A stretch of 18,020 bases of DNA from RGIG4790 sp964437615 (lineage in GTDB: Bacteria; Bacillota; Clostridia; Christensenellales; UBA1242): NCBI GenBank assembly GCA_964437615.1, contig CAYTHL010000025.1, positions 1-18,020 of the forward strand. Direction: 5' to 3'. Positions 8,311-15,009 of the stretch are shown here, piece by piece. Numbering within the stretch: the stretch's first letter is position 1; the number at the start of each line of letters is the position of its first letter. The notes under the pieces are model-generated. The model was not told where the DNA came from, ran no database searches, and saw only the letters and a list, made by a program, of their open reading frames with translations. The position numbers and the translations under genes are program-made.

Positions 8311-9306
8311 ATGGCAACAACAGATAAAGAGAAAAATTTGGAGCAAGCCATTGCTCAAATAGAAAAGCAATTTGGCAAGGGTAGCATAATGAAGCTGGGC
8401 GATGTTACAACCACAAAGGTTGACGTTATTCCAACGGGCTGCTTGCCACTTGATATTGCACTTGGAATTGGTGGTATTCCGCGTGGCAGGATAATAGAAA
8501 TCTATGGGCCAGAATCATCTGGCAAAACAACCGTTAGCTTGCACATTATTGCTGAGGCGCAAAAAATGGGAGGAACGGCAGCTTTTATAGACGCCGAGCA
8601 TGCCCTAGACCCAGTTTATGCAGCTAGGCTTGGCGTTGATGTAAAAAATTTGTACGTATCTCAGCCAGACACAGGTGAGCAAGGCTTGGAAATTACAGAA
8701 AGTCTTGTAAGAAGCGGCTCGGTGGATATTATTGTTATCGACTCGGTTGCGGCGCTTACACCAAAGGCAGAAATTGACGGTGAAATGGGCGATAGTCATG
8801 TGGGCTTGCAAGCAAGGTTGATGAGTCAAGCACTAAGAAAACTTGCCGGCATTACCAACAAAACCAAAACTTGCGTGGTGTTTATCAACCAGTTAAGAGA
8901 AAAGGTTGGTGTTATGTTTGGCAACCCAGAAACTACTCCGGGCGGAAAGGCTTTAAAATTCTATTCTAGCATTAGGTTAGATGTTCGCAAGGGCGAAGTT
9001 ATAAAGGACGGCACCGAAAGCATTGGGGCAAGAACAAAAGTTAAAGTTGTCAAAAATAAAATGGCACCTCCGTTTAAAGTTGCCGAGTTTGATATTGTGT
9101 TTGGTCAAGGCATATCTAAGTCTGGATGTCTGCTAGATTTGGCGATAGAAAAGGATATTATTCAAAAGAGCGGCGCTTGGTTTAGCTATAACGGCGAAAA
9201 GATTGGTCAAGGCAAAGAAAACACCAAAGCTTATCTAGAAAATAATCCAGAATTTTACGAAATGGTAGAAAAACAAGTTAAAGAGGCCATTTTACAAGGC
9301 AAATAA
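8311..9306 (+). CDS. recA: Recombinase RecA
   Basis: This ATP-dependent strand-exchange protein acts in homologous recombination and triggers LexA self-cleavage. The 331 residues show Walker A GPESSGKTT (66-74), Walker B IIVIDSVAAL, the L1 region EIDGEMGDSHVGLQARLMSQALRKL, and the L2 region with FINQLREKVGVMFGNPETTPGG. The C-terminus stops at VKEAILQGK without the long acidic tail of enterobacterial RecA, making it slightly short for the family. ATG 8311 has AAAGGAAG eight bases upstream. It has its own promoter and a 3' hairpin, so it is probably a single-gene unit. Confidence 0.98.
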   Translation: MATTDKEKNLEQAIAQIEKQFGKGSIMKLGDVTTTKVDVIPTGCLPLDIALGIGGIPRGRIIEIYGPESSGKTTVSLHIIAEAQKMGGTAAFIDAEHALDPVYAARLGVDVKNLYVSQPDTGEQGLEITESLVRSGSVDIIVIDSVAALTPKAEIDGEMGDSHVGLQARLMSQALRKLAGITNKTKTCVVFINQLREKVGVMFGNPETTPGGKALKFYSSIRLDVRKGEVIKDGTESIGARTKVKVVKNKMAPPFKVAEFDIVFGQGISKSGCLLDLAIEKDIIQKSGAWFSYNGEKIGQGKENTKAYLENNPEFYEMVEKQVKEAILQGK

Positions 9307-9311
9307 TATAT

Positions 9312-9378
9312 AAAAAGGACTTAATTTATGGTTTGCTAAGCCTATTAATGCTGCTTACTTTTGGTTAAGTCTTTTTTT
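9312..9378 (+). terminator. Long-loop terminator after recA
   Basis: AAAAAGGACTTAA (9312-9324) pairs with TTAAGTCTTTTTTT (9365-9378) with one bulged G, ending in seven Ts. The loop is unusually long, about 40 bases. It has no open reading frame of note: an ATG at 9328 stops after three codons. Confidence 0.6.
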
Positions 9379-9474
9379 GTGAGTAAAATTTGTTTTATCT
9401 TTTAGGTAATAAAGGAAAATTAATCAAGGAATGATAACGGTTGCCGCTATAAAGATTGATTTTTTAAATTTTTA

Positions 9475-9508
9475 TTGACAAAATTGTATAGGTGTAGTAT
9501 CTTATAAT
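9475..9508 (+). promoter_or_regulatory. Probable promoter of the 171-residue orphan gene
   Basis: A perfect -35, TTGACA, lies at 9475-9480. Downstream are TAGTAT (9495-9500, spacing 14), TATCTT (9498-9503, spacing 17) and a perfect TATAAT (9503-9508, spacing 22). None combines ideal sequence with ideal spacing, so the exact -10 is uncertain, but a promoter here is likely because the recA terminator precedes it. Confidence 0.5.
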
Positions 9509-9528
9509 CAGAAAAATGGAGAGCAATA

Positions 9529-10044
9529 ATGGAAAGAATTAAGGAAGATATAAATTACATAAGGGGTTTAAACTACGCACACGTTGTAAAAACGGTAATT
9601 GATTGCGTGGATTGTAATTTTTTTGGCAGATTTGGCATGCCAAAATCTGATTCGGAAAAGGTTTTTATTGAGCATGTGGCAGATGTTGCTGCTAGTATTT
9701 TAGGCAATTTAAACAATAGTGTGTCTGCAAACTTAAATGAATTTTTTACAGATACCGTTTGGCAATGTCTTGGCCAAGATAAAGGCAAAAATGTACTGCC
9801 TAAAAGCATTGTTGTTTCTATGAGCGACAGCGTTTATAACATAAATGTGTATAATTTAGATGAAAATGGTAGAAGTAAAAGTTCGTTTAGCGTAGCCGAA
9901 TATCCAAAGTATGATATGGCAAAACATATGATTAACGAACATAGTATTGTAAATATGCACGCTATGAATTCCGCTGAAAAATTAATAACCATGAACTCGG
10001 CTGTAAATGAAATGTTGCAAGCGCAAAAGCAGCCTGGAGCATAA
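9529..10044 (+). CDS. Hypothetical protein between recA and rny
   Basis: I do not recognise this family. The 171 residues have no signal peptide, no membrane helix and no obvious catalytic motif, so it is probably cytoplasmic. The N-terminal half is helical, with a small Cys pair (CVDC, about residue 25). The middle, KSIVVSMSDSVYNINVYNLDENG, looks like two beta strands with a turn. The end, from about residue 130, is Met/Asn/His rich and helical. ATG 9529 is preceded by GGAG at 9518-9521. It sits between the recA terminator and the rny promoter, so it is probably its own transcription unit. Coding is supported by the intact frame, the ribosome binding site and codon usage like that of its neighbours. 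Confidence 0.75.
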   Translation: MERIKEDINYIRGLNYAHVVKTVIDCVDCNFFGRFGMPKSDSEKVFIEHVADVAASILGNLNNSVSANLNEFFTDTVWQCLGQDKGKNVLPKSIVVSMSDSVYNINVYNLDENGRSKSSFSVAEYPKYDMAKHMINEHSIVNMHAMNSAEKLITMNSAVNEMLQAQKQPGA

Positions 10045-10098
10045 ATGCTAGCCTTTTGCAAAAAATTAAAATAATATTTTTTTGTGCATAAAAGTTGC

Positions 10099-10128
10099 TT
10101 GACATTGCAAAAATCTATGTGTTACTAT
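10099..10128 (+). promoter_or_regulatory. rny promoter
   Basis: TTGACA (10099-10104) and TACTAT (10123-10128) are 18 bases apart. The implied start near 10135 gives a leader of about 80 AT-rich bases before ATG 10216, with AAAGGGG at 10199-10205 as the ribosome binding site. Confidence 0.6.
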
Positions 10129-10215
10129 AAAAATGTACTTACTGAAATTTAATTAAAATTGTTTTATATATATTTAATTAATCGTATGTATTAGTAAAGA
10201 AAGGGGTATAAAAAT

Positions 10216-11769
10216 ATGCTTTATTTTGTTGTAGCCCTTATTTGCCTAATTGTGGGTGCAGGTATTGCCACCCTTATTACCTTGCTTGTTCAAAAAAATA
10301 AACTTGGCAGTGCAACTGCCAAGGCCAGCAAAATTTTAGAAGACGCTAAGTTGCAAGCTAAAAATATAGAAAAAGAAGCGGTAATAGAGGCAAAGGAGCA
10401 GGCTTTAAAACTAAAAACAGAAACTGACGAAGAAATTAAGGAGCGTCGTAGCGAAGTTCAACGTCAGGAAAATAGGCTTATTCAAAAGGAAGAAGCCTTA
10501 GAGCGCAAAGAAGACGCCATAGACAAAAAATCTCAGGCGTTAGACGACAGCAGAGTTGCACTAGAAAATAAAATTAAGGCTTTAGGAGAGCAAGAAAAAC
10601 AGCTAGACAGTGAACGCGCTAAAATTGGCAAAGAGCTAGAGCGTGTGGCGGGGCTTTCTAAGGAAGACGCTAAAAAGCAGCTGGTAGATAGCATTGTTGA
10701 CGAAGCCAGAAAGGATGCAGGCAACATTGTTCGCGATATAGAAAATGCGGCAAGAGATGAGGGCGAAAAGAAGGCTCGCAACATTATTACGCTTGCTATT
10801 CAGAAGTGTGCAACCGACCAAACTAGCGAAGTTACAGTTACGGCAGTCACTTTGCCTAATGATGAAATGAAGGGCAGAATTATTGGCAGAGAGGGCAGAA
10901 ATATTAGGGCGATAGAAAACGCAACTGGGGTAGATTTAATTGTAGACGATACACCAGAAGCAGTTATTTTGTCTAGTTTTGACCCAATTAGGCGAGAAGT
11001 TGCAAGGCTTACGCTAGAAAAGCTGATTACTGACGGCAGAATTCATCCAGCCAGGGTAGAAGATATAGTAGAAAAAGTTAAAAAAGATATAGAAAAGACG
11101 ATAAAAGAGGCGGGCGAAAATGCGGCGTTTGAGGCCGGCATTTACAATTTACACCCAGAGCTTATTAAAATTTTGGGTAGGCTTAAATATCGCACAAGTT
11201 ATGGTCAAAATGTGCTAAAACACAGCCTAGAAACCAGTTATATTGCTGGGTTACTTGCTGGCGAAGTTGGTGCTGATGTGGCAATAGCTAAGCGCGGTGG
11301 GCTGCTGCACGACATTGGCAAGGCACTGGACTTTGAAATGGAAGGTAACCACGTAGACATTGGTGTGGATATTGCCAAAAAGTACAAGGAAAGCCCCGAA
11401 GTTATTCACTGCATAGAGGCGCATCACGGCGGAGTTGAGTACAAGAGTTTGGAGGCTATCCTTGTTCAGGTTGCAGACGCAATTTCTAGCAGCCGTCCGG
11501 GCGCAAGGCGAGAAAGTCTAGATGCTTACGTTAAACGTCTAGAAAAACTAGAAGCCATTGCTAATGGGTTTAAGGGTGTTGCAAGCAGCTATGCAATTCA
11601 AGCGGGCAGAGAAATTAGAATTGCCGTCAAGCCCGAAGAAGTTTCTGATAGTGGCATGATTGTGCTTGCAAAAGAAATAGCGCGCAAAATTGAGAGCGAA
11701 CTGGAATATCCTGGCACAATTAAGGTAAACGTTATACGAGAAACTCGTGCAACCGACACGGCACAATAA
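10216..11769 (+). CDS. rny: Ribonuclease Y
   Basis: This membrane-anchored endoribonuclease starts bulk mRNA decay in many Gram-positive bacteria and works with the degradosome. The 517 residues match the usual length of about 520. Residues 3-25 form one membrane anchor. A long charged coiled coil (about 30-200) follows, then a KH RNA-binding domain with GRIIGREGRN near residue 220. The HD hydrolase domain has the metal-binding pair His365-Asp366 (LLHDIGKA) and EAHHGG further on. In Bacillus rny also lies shortly downstream of recA. ATG 10216 has AAAGGGG ten bases upstream, and an intrinsic terminator follows. Confidence 0.96.
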   Translation: MLYFVVALICLIVGAGIATLITLLVQKNKLGSATAKASKILEDAKLQAKNIEKEAVIEAKEQALKLKTETDEEIKERRSEVQRQENRLIQKEEALERKEDAIDKKSQALDDSRVALENKIKALGEQEKQLDSERAKIGKELERVAGLSKEDAKKQLVDSIVDEARKDAGNIVRDIENAARDEGEKKARNIITLAIQKCATDQTSEVTVTAVTLPNDEMKGRIIGREGRNIRAIENATGVDLIVDDTPEAVILSSFDPIRREVARLTLEKLITDGRIHPARVEDIVEKVKKDIEKTIKEAGENAAFEAGIYNLHPELIKILGRLKYRTSYGQNVLKHSLETSYIAGLLAGEVGADVAIAKRGGLLHDIGKALDFEMEGNHVDIGVDIAKKYKESPEVIHCIEAHHGGVEYKSLEAILVQVADAISSSRPGARRESLDAYVKRLEKLEAIANGFKGVASSYAIQAGREIRIAVKPEEVSDSGMIVLAKEIARKIESELEYPGTIKVNVIRETRATDTAQ

Positions 11770-11790
11770 AAAATACAAAATACCCAATTT

Positions 11791-11827
11791 GCTCAAACTA
11801 CAAAAAAGTTTGGGCTTTTTTGTTTTT
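11791..11827 (+). terminator. Intrinsic terminator of rny
   Basis: GCTCAAACT (11791-11799) pairs with AGTTTGGGC (11807-11815) with one T-G wobble around a seven-base A-rich loop. It is followed by six Ts, a G and five more Ts. The next promoter begins only six bases later. Confidence 0.85.
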
Positions 11828-11832
11828 GCATA

Positions 11833-11861
11833 TTGACAATCGGCAAATTTAAACTTATAAT
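11833..11861 (+). promoter_or_regulatory. Near-ideal sigma-A promoter
   Basis: TTGACA (11833-11838) and TATAAT (11856-11861) both match consensus perfectly with 17-base spacing, the best promoter in the window. The start is expected at about 11868, so the AAGGAAA ribosome binding site (11868-11874) lies at the very 5' end of the mRNA. A TTG start in the gene's frame coincides with the -35 box and is not credible. Confidence 0.85.
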
Positions 11862-11880
11862 TTGCGTAAGGAAATATGGT

Positions 11881-12381
11881 ATGGATAAAATTAAGTCAGT
11901 AAGTCTTGATAAACTGTATGTGATTTACAATAGCAATAAAGTAAAATTATTTTTAACTGAGAAATTTGTTGAAGACGATAGTAGTTTTACGATTATCGAG
12001 GCACACAAAAATTCTAGTGGCAAATATTATGCAAGTTATGGAGATGAAATAGATAGCTTTGTATGCTTTAAATTGTCGGAAATTTTGTCGTCTTGCCCGT
12101 ATGATACACAAGAGGCAGAGCTTTTACAAAACATGTCTATTGGTGGGTGCTTGCTTGCTGATTGGGCAAATATTGTTCAAGAGGACAGCACCTTTAATTT
12201 GTTTTTGCAACATTACAACGATATTCATCATGGCGAAAATATAGATGAAACCAGAAAAAAATTGACTAGTTACAAACTAAGAGATGTATTTGTTTTGCCA
12301 CTGATGAAATCTTACAGCAAGCTTGTTAGCAAGGTCTCACGCAAAGCAGAATTGGACGACGAACAGCATAGTCTTTTTTAG
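11881..12381 (+). CDS. Hypothetical protein with a C-terminal clamp-binding-like motif
   Basis: I do not recognise the family. From ATG 11881 (AAGGAAA six bases upstream) it encodes 166 residues. The frame extends upstream to a TTG at 11833, but that codon lies within the promoter -35, so 11881 is chosen. The N-terminal half (VSLDKLYVIYNSNKVKLF, SFTIIEAHKN, KYYASYGDEIDSFVCFKL) looks like an antiparallel beta sheet. The C-terminal half is helical. The last residues are EQHSLF, and QHSLF at the very end fits the QxxLF/QLSLF pentapeptide by which DNA polymerases, MutS and others bind the sliding clamp DnaN. A role at the replisome or in repair is therefore an inference from five residues. It is a single-gene unit with strong promoter and terminator. 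Confidence 0.8.
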   Translation: MDKIKSVSLDKLYVIYNSNKVKLFLTEKFVEDDSSFTIIEAHKNSSGKYYASYGDEIDSFVCFKLSEILSSCPYDTQEAELLQNMSIGGCLLADWANIVQEDSTFNLFLQHYNDIHHGENIDETRKKLTSYKLRDVFVLPLMKSYSKLVSKVSRKAELDDEQHSLF

Positions 12382-12416
12382 TTTTTTATTTTAGTTTATA
12401 AATAAATTTGTTTTAT

Positions 12417-12449
12417 AAAGTCCTTTTAGCGCGCTGAGAGGATTTTTTA
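12417..12449 (+). terminator. Intrinsic terminator of the clamp-motif gene
   Basis: TCCTTTTAGC (12421-12430) pairs with GCTGAGAGGA (12433-12442) with two T-G wobbles. The real loop is probably CGCG. Upstream As pair with the T-run at 12443-12448. Confidence 0.85.
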
Positions 12450-12493
12450 TTTAAAATGCTAGTTGTTTGTGCAATTTTTTTTGATAGTTGCAA

Positions 12494-12499
12494 TATAAT
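12494..12499 (+). promoter_or_regulatory. -10 box of the dipeptidase gene, leaderless arrangement
   Basis: A perfect TATAAT ends seven bases before ATG 12507, so transcription would begin at or next to the A of the start codon. The -35 region is weak: TTGTGC at 12467-12472 is 21 bases away. Only AGGG, touching the start codon, resembles a ribosome binding site and it would not be transcribed. Confidence 0.55.
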
Positions 12500-12506
12500 T
12501 TAGGGT

Positions 12507-13328
12507 ATGGAAAAAATTTTTGACTTGCACAACGACTATTTTACCAACAAAGGCTTGTTTTTTAGCCCCAAAAGTTATTTTTTAAAACAAAACAAGGTGG
12601 CAAGCGGAATAGCCACGGCAATTTGGACTACCAAAATGGACGCACTTTCTGCCATGAACAGAATAAAACACGCCGCTAACTTTTGCCAAACTTATGACGG
12701 GGCGTTTTTGGCGGTTGAAGACTTACATTTTTTAACCAAGCCGCTGTTGTACGAACTTATAAACCTACACCCAATTTACTGCGGTCTTACATGGAATGGC
12801 GAAAATAATCTTGCGGCGGGGGTACTATCTAACGGCACGCTGTCTAATTTTGGCAAGTTTGTAATGCAAAATTTGGAAGCCGCCGACATTTTTGTAGACA
12901 CGGCGCATTTAAACGAAACTAGTTTTATGGCGGTTGCAAATATGTCTGCAAGGCCGCTACTGTGTAGCCACACTGCCAGTTATTCTATATGCCCGCATCC
13001 ACGTAATTTAAAGGATTATCAAATTAAGATGATTGCCGGCAGTGGTGGGCTAGTGGGGCTGTGTTTGGTGTCCAATTTTTTGACAAGCAAGAACACAAGT
13101 ACTGTGTTGGATTATGTGCGGCACATAGATTACTGTGTTTGCAAGTTTGGCATAGATCATTTTGCCATTGGTACAGATTTTAACGGCACAAAACATCTGC
13201 CAGCGGGTGCGTACAACTATGCCAGTCTAAAAAAAGCGCTAGTTTATCAACTTACCGGACTAGGCTACAAACCTGCTGACATAAACAAACTATTCTATCT
13301 AAACGCTGCCAAATTTTTTGGGGAGTAA
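12507..13328 (+). CDS. Membrane dipeptidase (peptidase family M19)
   Basis: This zinc dipeptidase of the renal dipeptidase family hydrolyses dipeptides, including some D-amino-acid or beta-lactam-like substrates in relatives. The 273 residues keep every active-site residue: His8 and Asp10 (DLHND), Glu71 (VEDL), His134 (DTAHLNE), His155 (CSHTAS), Arg166 (HPRN) and Asp224 (GTDFNG). The spacings 134-155-166-224 equal the 198-219-230-288 spacings of human renal dipeptidase as I recall them. It is shorter than most relatives (about 300-400 residues), mainly through a compact N-terminal half. It has no signal peptide or membrane segment, so it is likely cytosolic. The gene is followed by a long non-coding stretch without a clear terminator close by. 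Confidence 0.9.
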   Translation: MEKIFDLHNDYFTNKGLFFSPKSYFLKQNKVASGIATAIWTTKMDALSAMNRIKHAANFCQTYDGAFLAVEDLHFLTKPLLYELINLHPIYCGLTWNGENNLAAGVLSNGTLSNFGKFVMQNLEAADIFVDTAHLNETSFMAVANMSARPLLCSHTASYSICPHPRNLKDYQIKMIAGSGGLVGLCLVSNFLTSKNTSTVLDYVRHIDYCVCKFGIDHFAIGTDFNGTKHLPAGAYNYASLKKALVYQLTGLGYKPADINKLFYLNAAKFFGE

Positions 13329-13435
13329 GGACAATAATAAACTAGTAAATTTAAGTTACAAATATAAATTGACAATTTGTTGCTACAACTACACAAGTAA
13401 ACTAGAAATTACATTTATTTTGTGGCGCTAGGTTA

Positions 13436-13456
13436 GGGTACTATGTGTGACATAAT
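13436..13456 (+). repeat. Degenerate copy of palindromic element
   Basis: GGGTACTATGTGTGACATAAT matches the left arm, loop and inner right arm of the 17325-17351 hairpin at 18 of 21 positions. TATGT/ACATA can still form a short stem. Confidence 0.5.
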
Positions 13457-13469
13457 TTGCAGAAATTGC

Positions 13470-13496
13470 AGAAAAATTGGGGTGTTATGTCTGGCA
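13470..13496 (+). repeat. Half copy of palindromic element
   Basis: These 27 bases match 17316-17342 at 25 positions: the A-rich lead-in, the GGGGT arm, and TTATGTCTGGCA. The complementary right arm (ATAATACCCC) is missing and replaced by unrelated sequence, so no hairpin forms. Confidence 0.7.
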
Positions 13497-13520
13497 AAGT
13501 AGGCGTAAATAAAACTATAG

Positions 13521-13548
13521 AGTTTAGATTATAGCGTTTATTTTAGCT
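13521..13548. other. Imperfect 28-bp inverted repeat, candidate Xer (dif-like) site
   Basis: Arms AGTTTAGATTA (13521-13531) and TTATTTTAGCT (13538-13548) flank a six-base centre, the 11-6-11 geometry of dif sites. The arms are complementary at 7 of 11 positions, and the right arm matches the E. coli XerD arm TTATGTTAAAT at 8 of 11. In AT-rich DNA this could be chance. Confidence 0.2.
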
Positions 13549-13681
13549 TAACAAACAACTAATGCTATATTGTACAACCCCCCGTGTGATACGCACTCAC
13601 CCCTTACTATGGGGGAATATCCTAATCTTTATCGTTTCTAAATAAACAAAAATATTGTTGAGTATTTTTGACATTATAGAA

Positions 13682-13725
13682 AAAAATTTTGCTTGGCTTA
13701 ATAAAATAAAAATAAGCAAATTTTG
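13682..13725 (-). terminator. Terminator of the recombinase gene
   Basis: On the - strand, CAAATTTGCTT-type sequence (13714-13725) pairs with AAGCAAAATTTTT (13682-13694), ending in a T-run. The stem has one unpaired base and a loop of about 19 bases. It starts eight bases after the stop codon of the - strand gene. Confidence 0.6.
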
Positions 13726-13732
13726 TAGCGGG

Positions 13733-14788
13733 TTAATCGGTGCGGAGTTTTACTTTGTCTGCCACATTGCGCCTTAGGTCTTCACTAATAGCGGCATAGT
13801 GTTTTTTGGTTGTGTTTACATCACGGTGACCAAGGACATCGGCAACTATATATATATCACCGGTTTCGCGGTATAGGTTTGTGCCATAGGTACTGCGCAG
13901 TTTATGCGGCGTAATATGCTTAAGTGGGGTAATTATTTGCGCATACTTTTTTACCAAATTTTGCACTGCGCGCGGGGTAATTCGGCGGTTTTGCAAACTT
14001 GTAAATAGGGCGGGTTCTTCGGCCAAATACGGATTATTATTGCGGACATTTAGCCAGTCGACAAGCGCCACCTTTACTTCGTCGGAAAAGTACAAAATTG
14101 TTTGGTTGCCGCCTTTTCGGGTTATCTTTACAGCGTTGTTTGCAAAGTCTATATCGGAAAGGTTAAGCCCAACGCATTCTGAAATACGCATGCCCGTGCC
14201 GAGCATTAATGTGGTTATTGCCAAATCTCTAAGCGCGGTATGCTCATGATATCTTTTTGCGTGTCCTGTTAAGCCGTCGCCACTTTCGGCGGTGTCTAAA
14301 AACTTGGCAACCTCGTCGGCTTCTAGCCGTATGATGGATTTATCATGCAACTTTGGTGTTGGAACTTTGCTTGCAACATCTTCTTTAAGTTGGTCACGGC
14401 GGTAAAAATATTTAAACATAGAGCGTACAGACGCCAGCTTGCGCGCCTTGCCGCGTTCGGTGTTTTCTTTAATTTTGCCGTTTTTGTCTTCGTAGTTAGA
14501 TAGGTAGCTTAAATAGCGCTCAATGTGGCGGGCTTTAACCTTGTTTAAGTCCTCAATTTCTAGTTCTTGCGGGCTAGATATGCCAGGGAAAAGATTTGTT
14601 TCGGCAACTAGCCAATTAAAGAACATTCTTAAATCGTAGCCGTAATTTAGCCTTGTTAGGTCGCTAGTGTTGTTTTCTATACCAATAAAATAATCCATAA
14701 CAAAATCGGGCAACTCTTTTTGAATAGCCCTTAGTTTTTTTGTGCAATCTCTGCTGCGGTTTGTAAAATAGGAGTTGTAATTTGCCAT
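13733..14788 (-). CDS. Tyrosine recombinase, Xer-type (XerS-like layout)
   Basis: This site-specific recombinase cuts and rejoins DNA through a phosphotyrosine. From ATG 14788 it has 351 residues: an N-terminal SAM-like core-binding domain (about 25-135) and the catalytic domain (about 150-345). All six catalytic residues are present: Arg201 (GTGMRISE), Lys225 (TRKGG), His295 and Arg298 (HKLR), His321 (LGHRDVNTT) and nucleophile Tyr331. The frame extends to a TTG at 14800, but ATG 14788 has GGGGG six bases upstream and is preferred. Length and the extended N-terminus resemble single-recombinase XerS of streptococci as well as clostridial Xer proteins. No excisionase or other phage genes are nearby, which favours a chromosomal role with FtsK over an integrase, though this is inference. 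Confidence 0.88.
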   Translation of the reverse strand: MANYNSYFTNRSRDCTKKLRAIQKELPDFVMDYFIGIENNTSDLTRLNYGYDLRMFFNWLVAETNLFPGISSPQELEIEDLNKVKARHIERYLSYLSNYEDKNGKIKENTERGKARKLASVRSMFKYFYRRDQLKEDVASKVPTPKLHDKSIIRLEADEVAKFLDTAESGDGLTGHAKRYHEHTALRDLAITTLMLGTGMRISECVGLNLSDIDFANNAVKITRKGGNQTILYFSDEVKVALVDWLNVRNNNPYLAEEPALFTSLQNRRITPRAVQNLVKKYAQIITPLKHITPHKLRSTYGTNLYRETGDIYIVADVLGHRDVNTTKKHYAAISEDLRRNVADKVKLRTD

Positions 14789-14826
14789 AATTGCCCCCAA
14801 AATTAACTAAATGCCAAAAAGATATT

Positions 14827-14847
14827 AGTTTAACTTTATTTTAAACT
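14827..14847. promoter_or_regulatory. Perfect inverted repeat over the recombinase promoter
   Basis: AGTTTAA (14827-14833) and TTAAACT (14841-14847) form a perfect 7-7-7 inverted repeat that covers the -10 box of the - strand promoter. It could be an operator, or a binding site of the recombinase itself giving autoregulation. Confidence 0.35.
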
Positions 14848-14866
14848 CAATTTACTATAATTGCAA
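14838..14866 (-). promoter_or_regulatory. Promoter of the recombinase gene
   Basis: Read on the - strand, TTGCAA (14866-14861) and TAAAAT (14843-14838) are separated by 17 bases. The leader to ATG 14788 is about 45 bases. Confidence 0.55.
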
Positions 14867-14952
14867 CTAAATTTTAGTATTTTGCGAATACTTTTGCTAA
14901 AAATTATGGTTACAAATTTTTATATACTTGTTCGCAAACGCCGCAAATTTGC

Positions 14953-14981
14953 TTGACAGTATGGCGGGCTAGTGATAAAAT
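14953..14981 (+). promoter_or_regulatory. serS promoter with extended -10
   Basis: TTGACA (14953-14958) and TAAAAT (14976-14981) are 17 bases apart, with TG at 14973-14974 forming an extended -10. The leader is only about 20 bases, so there is no room for a T-box, which controls serS in many Bacillota. Confidence 0.7.
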
Positions 14982-15009
14982 TGTCATTACTAAATAAGGG
15001 GGCAAATTT

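Larger units (their letters stand above)
13329..13732. other. 404-bp intergenic region between convergent genes
   Basis: This AT-rich stretch has no credible open reading frame. It holds two degenerate copies of a palindromic element (13436-13456 and 13470-13496), a tandem TTGCAGAAA pair (13457-13474), and an imperfect 28-bp inverted repeat at 13521-13548. It also holds a C-rich/G-rich hairpin segment (13578-13615) and the recombinase terminator at its right end. Confidence 0.7.

Noticed and set aside
11833..11880. TTG at 11833 as the start of the clamp-motif protein
   Set aside because: The TTG is the first half of a perfect -35 box. ATG 11881 with AAGGAAA upstream fits transcription and translation signals.
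13733..14788. Phage or genomic-island integrase
   Set aside because: No excisionase, phage, conjugation or tRNA attachment features are seen and the gene lies among core genes. This cannot be excluded from one window.
14789..14800. TTG start adding four residues to the recombinase
   Set aside because: There is no ribosome binding site before it, whereas ATG 14788 has GGGGG at suitable spacing.
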